Made by a program: the position numbers and the translations under genes. A DNA stretch of 64,000 bases from CAYZJV01 sp049310885. Lineage in GTDB: Bacteria > Spirochaetota > Spirochaetia > Sphaerochaetales > Sphaerochaetaceae. The first letter of the stretch is position 1; each line of letters opens with the position of its first letter. The notes below the pieces were generated by a model. That model worked only from the letters and a program-made list of their open reading frames with translations. It did not search any database and was not told the origin of the DNA. The stretch lies in contig NZ_JBMDYO010000007.1 of the NCBI RefSeq assembly GCF_049310885.1, forward strand, positions 34,368-98,367, written 5' to 3'. Shown one piece after another: positions 62,789 to 64,000 of this stretch.

Positions 62789-63340
62789 TCAGGCAAGGAA
62801 ATCATCCTCGTCATCGGTGACGAAATCGCTCTCCGCGCTCGCCCTCCCACCCAAGGGCTCTCCGTCGCGCAGTACCTGCAGGTTGTTCAGCCCGCAGGCG
62901 ATACCACGGTTGCCGTTTGAGTTGAACGCATAGAAGGAGATAGAAGCTCTTCCAAAGACACCCGAGTACACTTCCGTTCGATTGATCACCGGGTTGCAAT
63001 TGGCATCCACGATCCCTGGTGCGGTGGCGCTGTTGGCGTTGACGAAGAACGCATTCGCATACGCCGCATCATCGGGGCGGTCGATATCCCCGTCGCGCAG
63101 GGGGTTCTTCAGTGATGCAAGTGGCGGGACGCTCTTGCCATTTCCCTTCAGCTTCGCCTCTCCCTCGGCATACGCAGCCTCAATGGCAGCTTTAACTTTC
63201 TGCACGGTGGCCTTATCGCTTTTTGGGATGATCAGCGATACCGAATACTTTGGTGTGCTGCCATTGATGGACTTGGGTTCCCAGACTGCAAGGTACGACC
63301 ATCTGGTGTCCTTGCCGGTGATGACTTTTGTGTTTGACAT
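62789..63340 (-). CDS. phage DUF2815 protein (ssDNA-binding-like)
   Basis: 183 residues. RWSYLAVWEPKSINGSTPKYS at the N-terminus and VYSGVFGRASISFYAFNSNGNRGI are typical of DUF2815, a phage protein always next to DUF2800 and a DNA polymerase. It has an acidic C-terminus (SDFVTDDEDDFLA) like single-strand DNA-binding proteins. It starts right after the DUF2800 stop. Its family role in phage replication is inferred. Confidence 0.88.
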   Translation of the reverse strand: MSNTKVITGKDTRWSYLAVWEPKSINGSTPKYSVSLIIPKSDKATVQKVKAAIEAAYAEGEAKLKGNGKSVPPLASLKNPLRDGDIDRPDDAAYANAFFVNANSATAPGIVDANCNPVINRTEVYSGVFGRASISFYAFNSNGNRGIACGLNNLQVLRDGEPLGGRASAESDFVTDDEDDFLA

Positions 63341-64000
63341 TTACTTTTCCTCCATGAAATCGTGTATTGTGATCGCCGGCCGTTTATCGCCCTCCGGCAC
63401 AAGCGTCGGTTTGCCTTTGGGCTTCACTACATGCGAACCCAAGATCTCGTTGAAACGTGTCCTTCCCAGCAAATTGGTCATTGCCGTAATACCCAATACC
63501 TTGTGCTCATAGGGATCGAAGCCAGCCGATCTCACAGCCTCAGCTGCAGCGGCCTCATCGGTATAGCGCCGTATCGAACGACCTTCCACCAGCTTGAAGC
63601 CTTCAAGCGTTCCTCCTTTCTCCAGGAGCGAAAAAGCGTAGGCCTTTACATCACTTACCCAAGAAGCCAGCTCATCAGCTTGCGTGAGGATCTCAGCAAT
63701 CTCGTGATCTCCCAGCAGTACAGGCTTGGCGAACTCATAGCGTGCAAGGTCCAAATTAGCCTCGGCGCGCTTGCGGCAGGTGGCCTTCACCTTGCAAAAG
63801 CGGCAGTGCGGTCCCGAGCAGAATTCCCCTTGGCCTGTGAACGCGAGCTCGGCACGGGGCTTGAGGAACGAGTCAGCCCATTCGAGGAGCTCTCCAACAT
63901 CCATCGTGAAGGTACCCACATTCGCCAATCGCGGTTGGAACACCGTCATGCTGACCTGCTGGAGGTCATACAGCGAGGAGAACATCCCGATCGCTCCCAG
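63341..64000 (-). CDS. phage DUF2800 protein (Cas4-like nuclease), 5' end outside window
   Basis: At least 219 codons; the frame continues past the right edge (LGAIGMFSSLYDLQQVSM). The cysteine set CSGPHCRFCKVKATC (C-x4-C-x2-C-x5-C) resembles the iron-sulphur site of Cas4/AddB-type nucleases. DUF2800 is a PD-(D/E)XK nuclease family next to phage replication genes. The nuclease core motifs are outside the window. Followed directly by the DUF2815 gene. Confidence 0.88.
   Translation of the reverse strand: MGAIGMFSSLYDLQQVSMTVFQPRLANVGTFTMDVGELLEWADSFLKPRAELAFTGQGEFCSGPHCRFCKVKATCRKRAEANLDLARYEFAKPVLLGDHEIAEILTQADELASWVSDVKAYAFSLLEKGGTLEGFKLVEGRSIRRYTDEAAAAEAVRSAGFDPYEHKVLGITAMTNLLGRTRFNEILGSHVVKPKGKPTLVPEGDKRPAITIHDFMEEK

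Overview
The window looks like a chromosome segment of a free-living, pigmented spirochaete (Spirochaetota, perhaps Spirochaetaceae or Sphaerochaetaceae). This is an inference from gene content: a eukaryote-type hexokinase next to a long phosphohexomutase, an archaeal-type UMP kinase, a family II pyrophosphatase with CBS domains, and a carotenoid set that fits the hydroxylated monocyclic carotenoids known from pigmented Spirochaeta. No rRNA or marker phylogeny is available here, so the placement is tentative. Genes are tightly packed, with many ATGA or TAATG overlaps and clear AGGAGG-type ribosome sites.

1-40 kb is mostly core genome: the end of an Mrp/Mnh antiporter operon (1-1.5 kb); a P1B metal ATPase with a small di-iron-type protein (1.6-3.8 kb); UMP kinase, a radical SAM enzyme, patatin and a partner (4-7.3 kb); nucleosidase and pyridoxal kinase (7.3-8.8 kb); phosphohexomutase and hexokinase (8.8-12 kb); exonuclease I; the threonine-degradation pair tdh-kbl with a divergent XRE-cupin regulator and a palindromic operator (14.4-17.3 kb); a frameshifted sugar symporter; prfA-prmC-RSH (18.8-22.7 kb); and pyrophosphatase. 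A carotenoid cluster follows (24.4-30.3 kb) as two divergent operons, crtI-crtB-cruF and crtYcd-crtD-crtW. Next come rpiB, a HAD-cytidine deaminase fusion, Fic, flavodoxin, LOG, YitT, a nucleotidyltransferase, tRNA-Arg(CCG), a DUF1801 protein and MATE.

40-49.5 kb is an accessory island. It starts where radC is cut off before its catalytic JAMM motif. It holds a YbjQ-like zinc-ribbon protein, a YjzC-like protein, a DUF4357 remnant broken by an IS3-family element, a HigB toxin with an antitoxin fused to an ImmA/IrrE protease, an orphan AAA ATPase of the abortive-infection type, and a Fic enzyme. Non-coding stretches here are long and more AT-rich.

49.5-56.4 kb returns to housekeeping genes: asparaginase (apparently started at CTG), a Sua5 protein with a degenerate HAD-like extension, and the operon unknown gene - DUF4914 (PEPCK-like P-loop) - adenylate kinase, which sits behind a strong terminator; then a DUF2294 gene. 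56.6-59.7 kb has two unknown genes abutting a 5'-truncated beta-helix gene, a likely rearrangement junction. 59.8-64 kb is a phage replication module (DUF2800, DUF2815, family A DNA polymerase) in which the polymerase carries a complete intein; it runs off the right edge.
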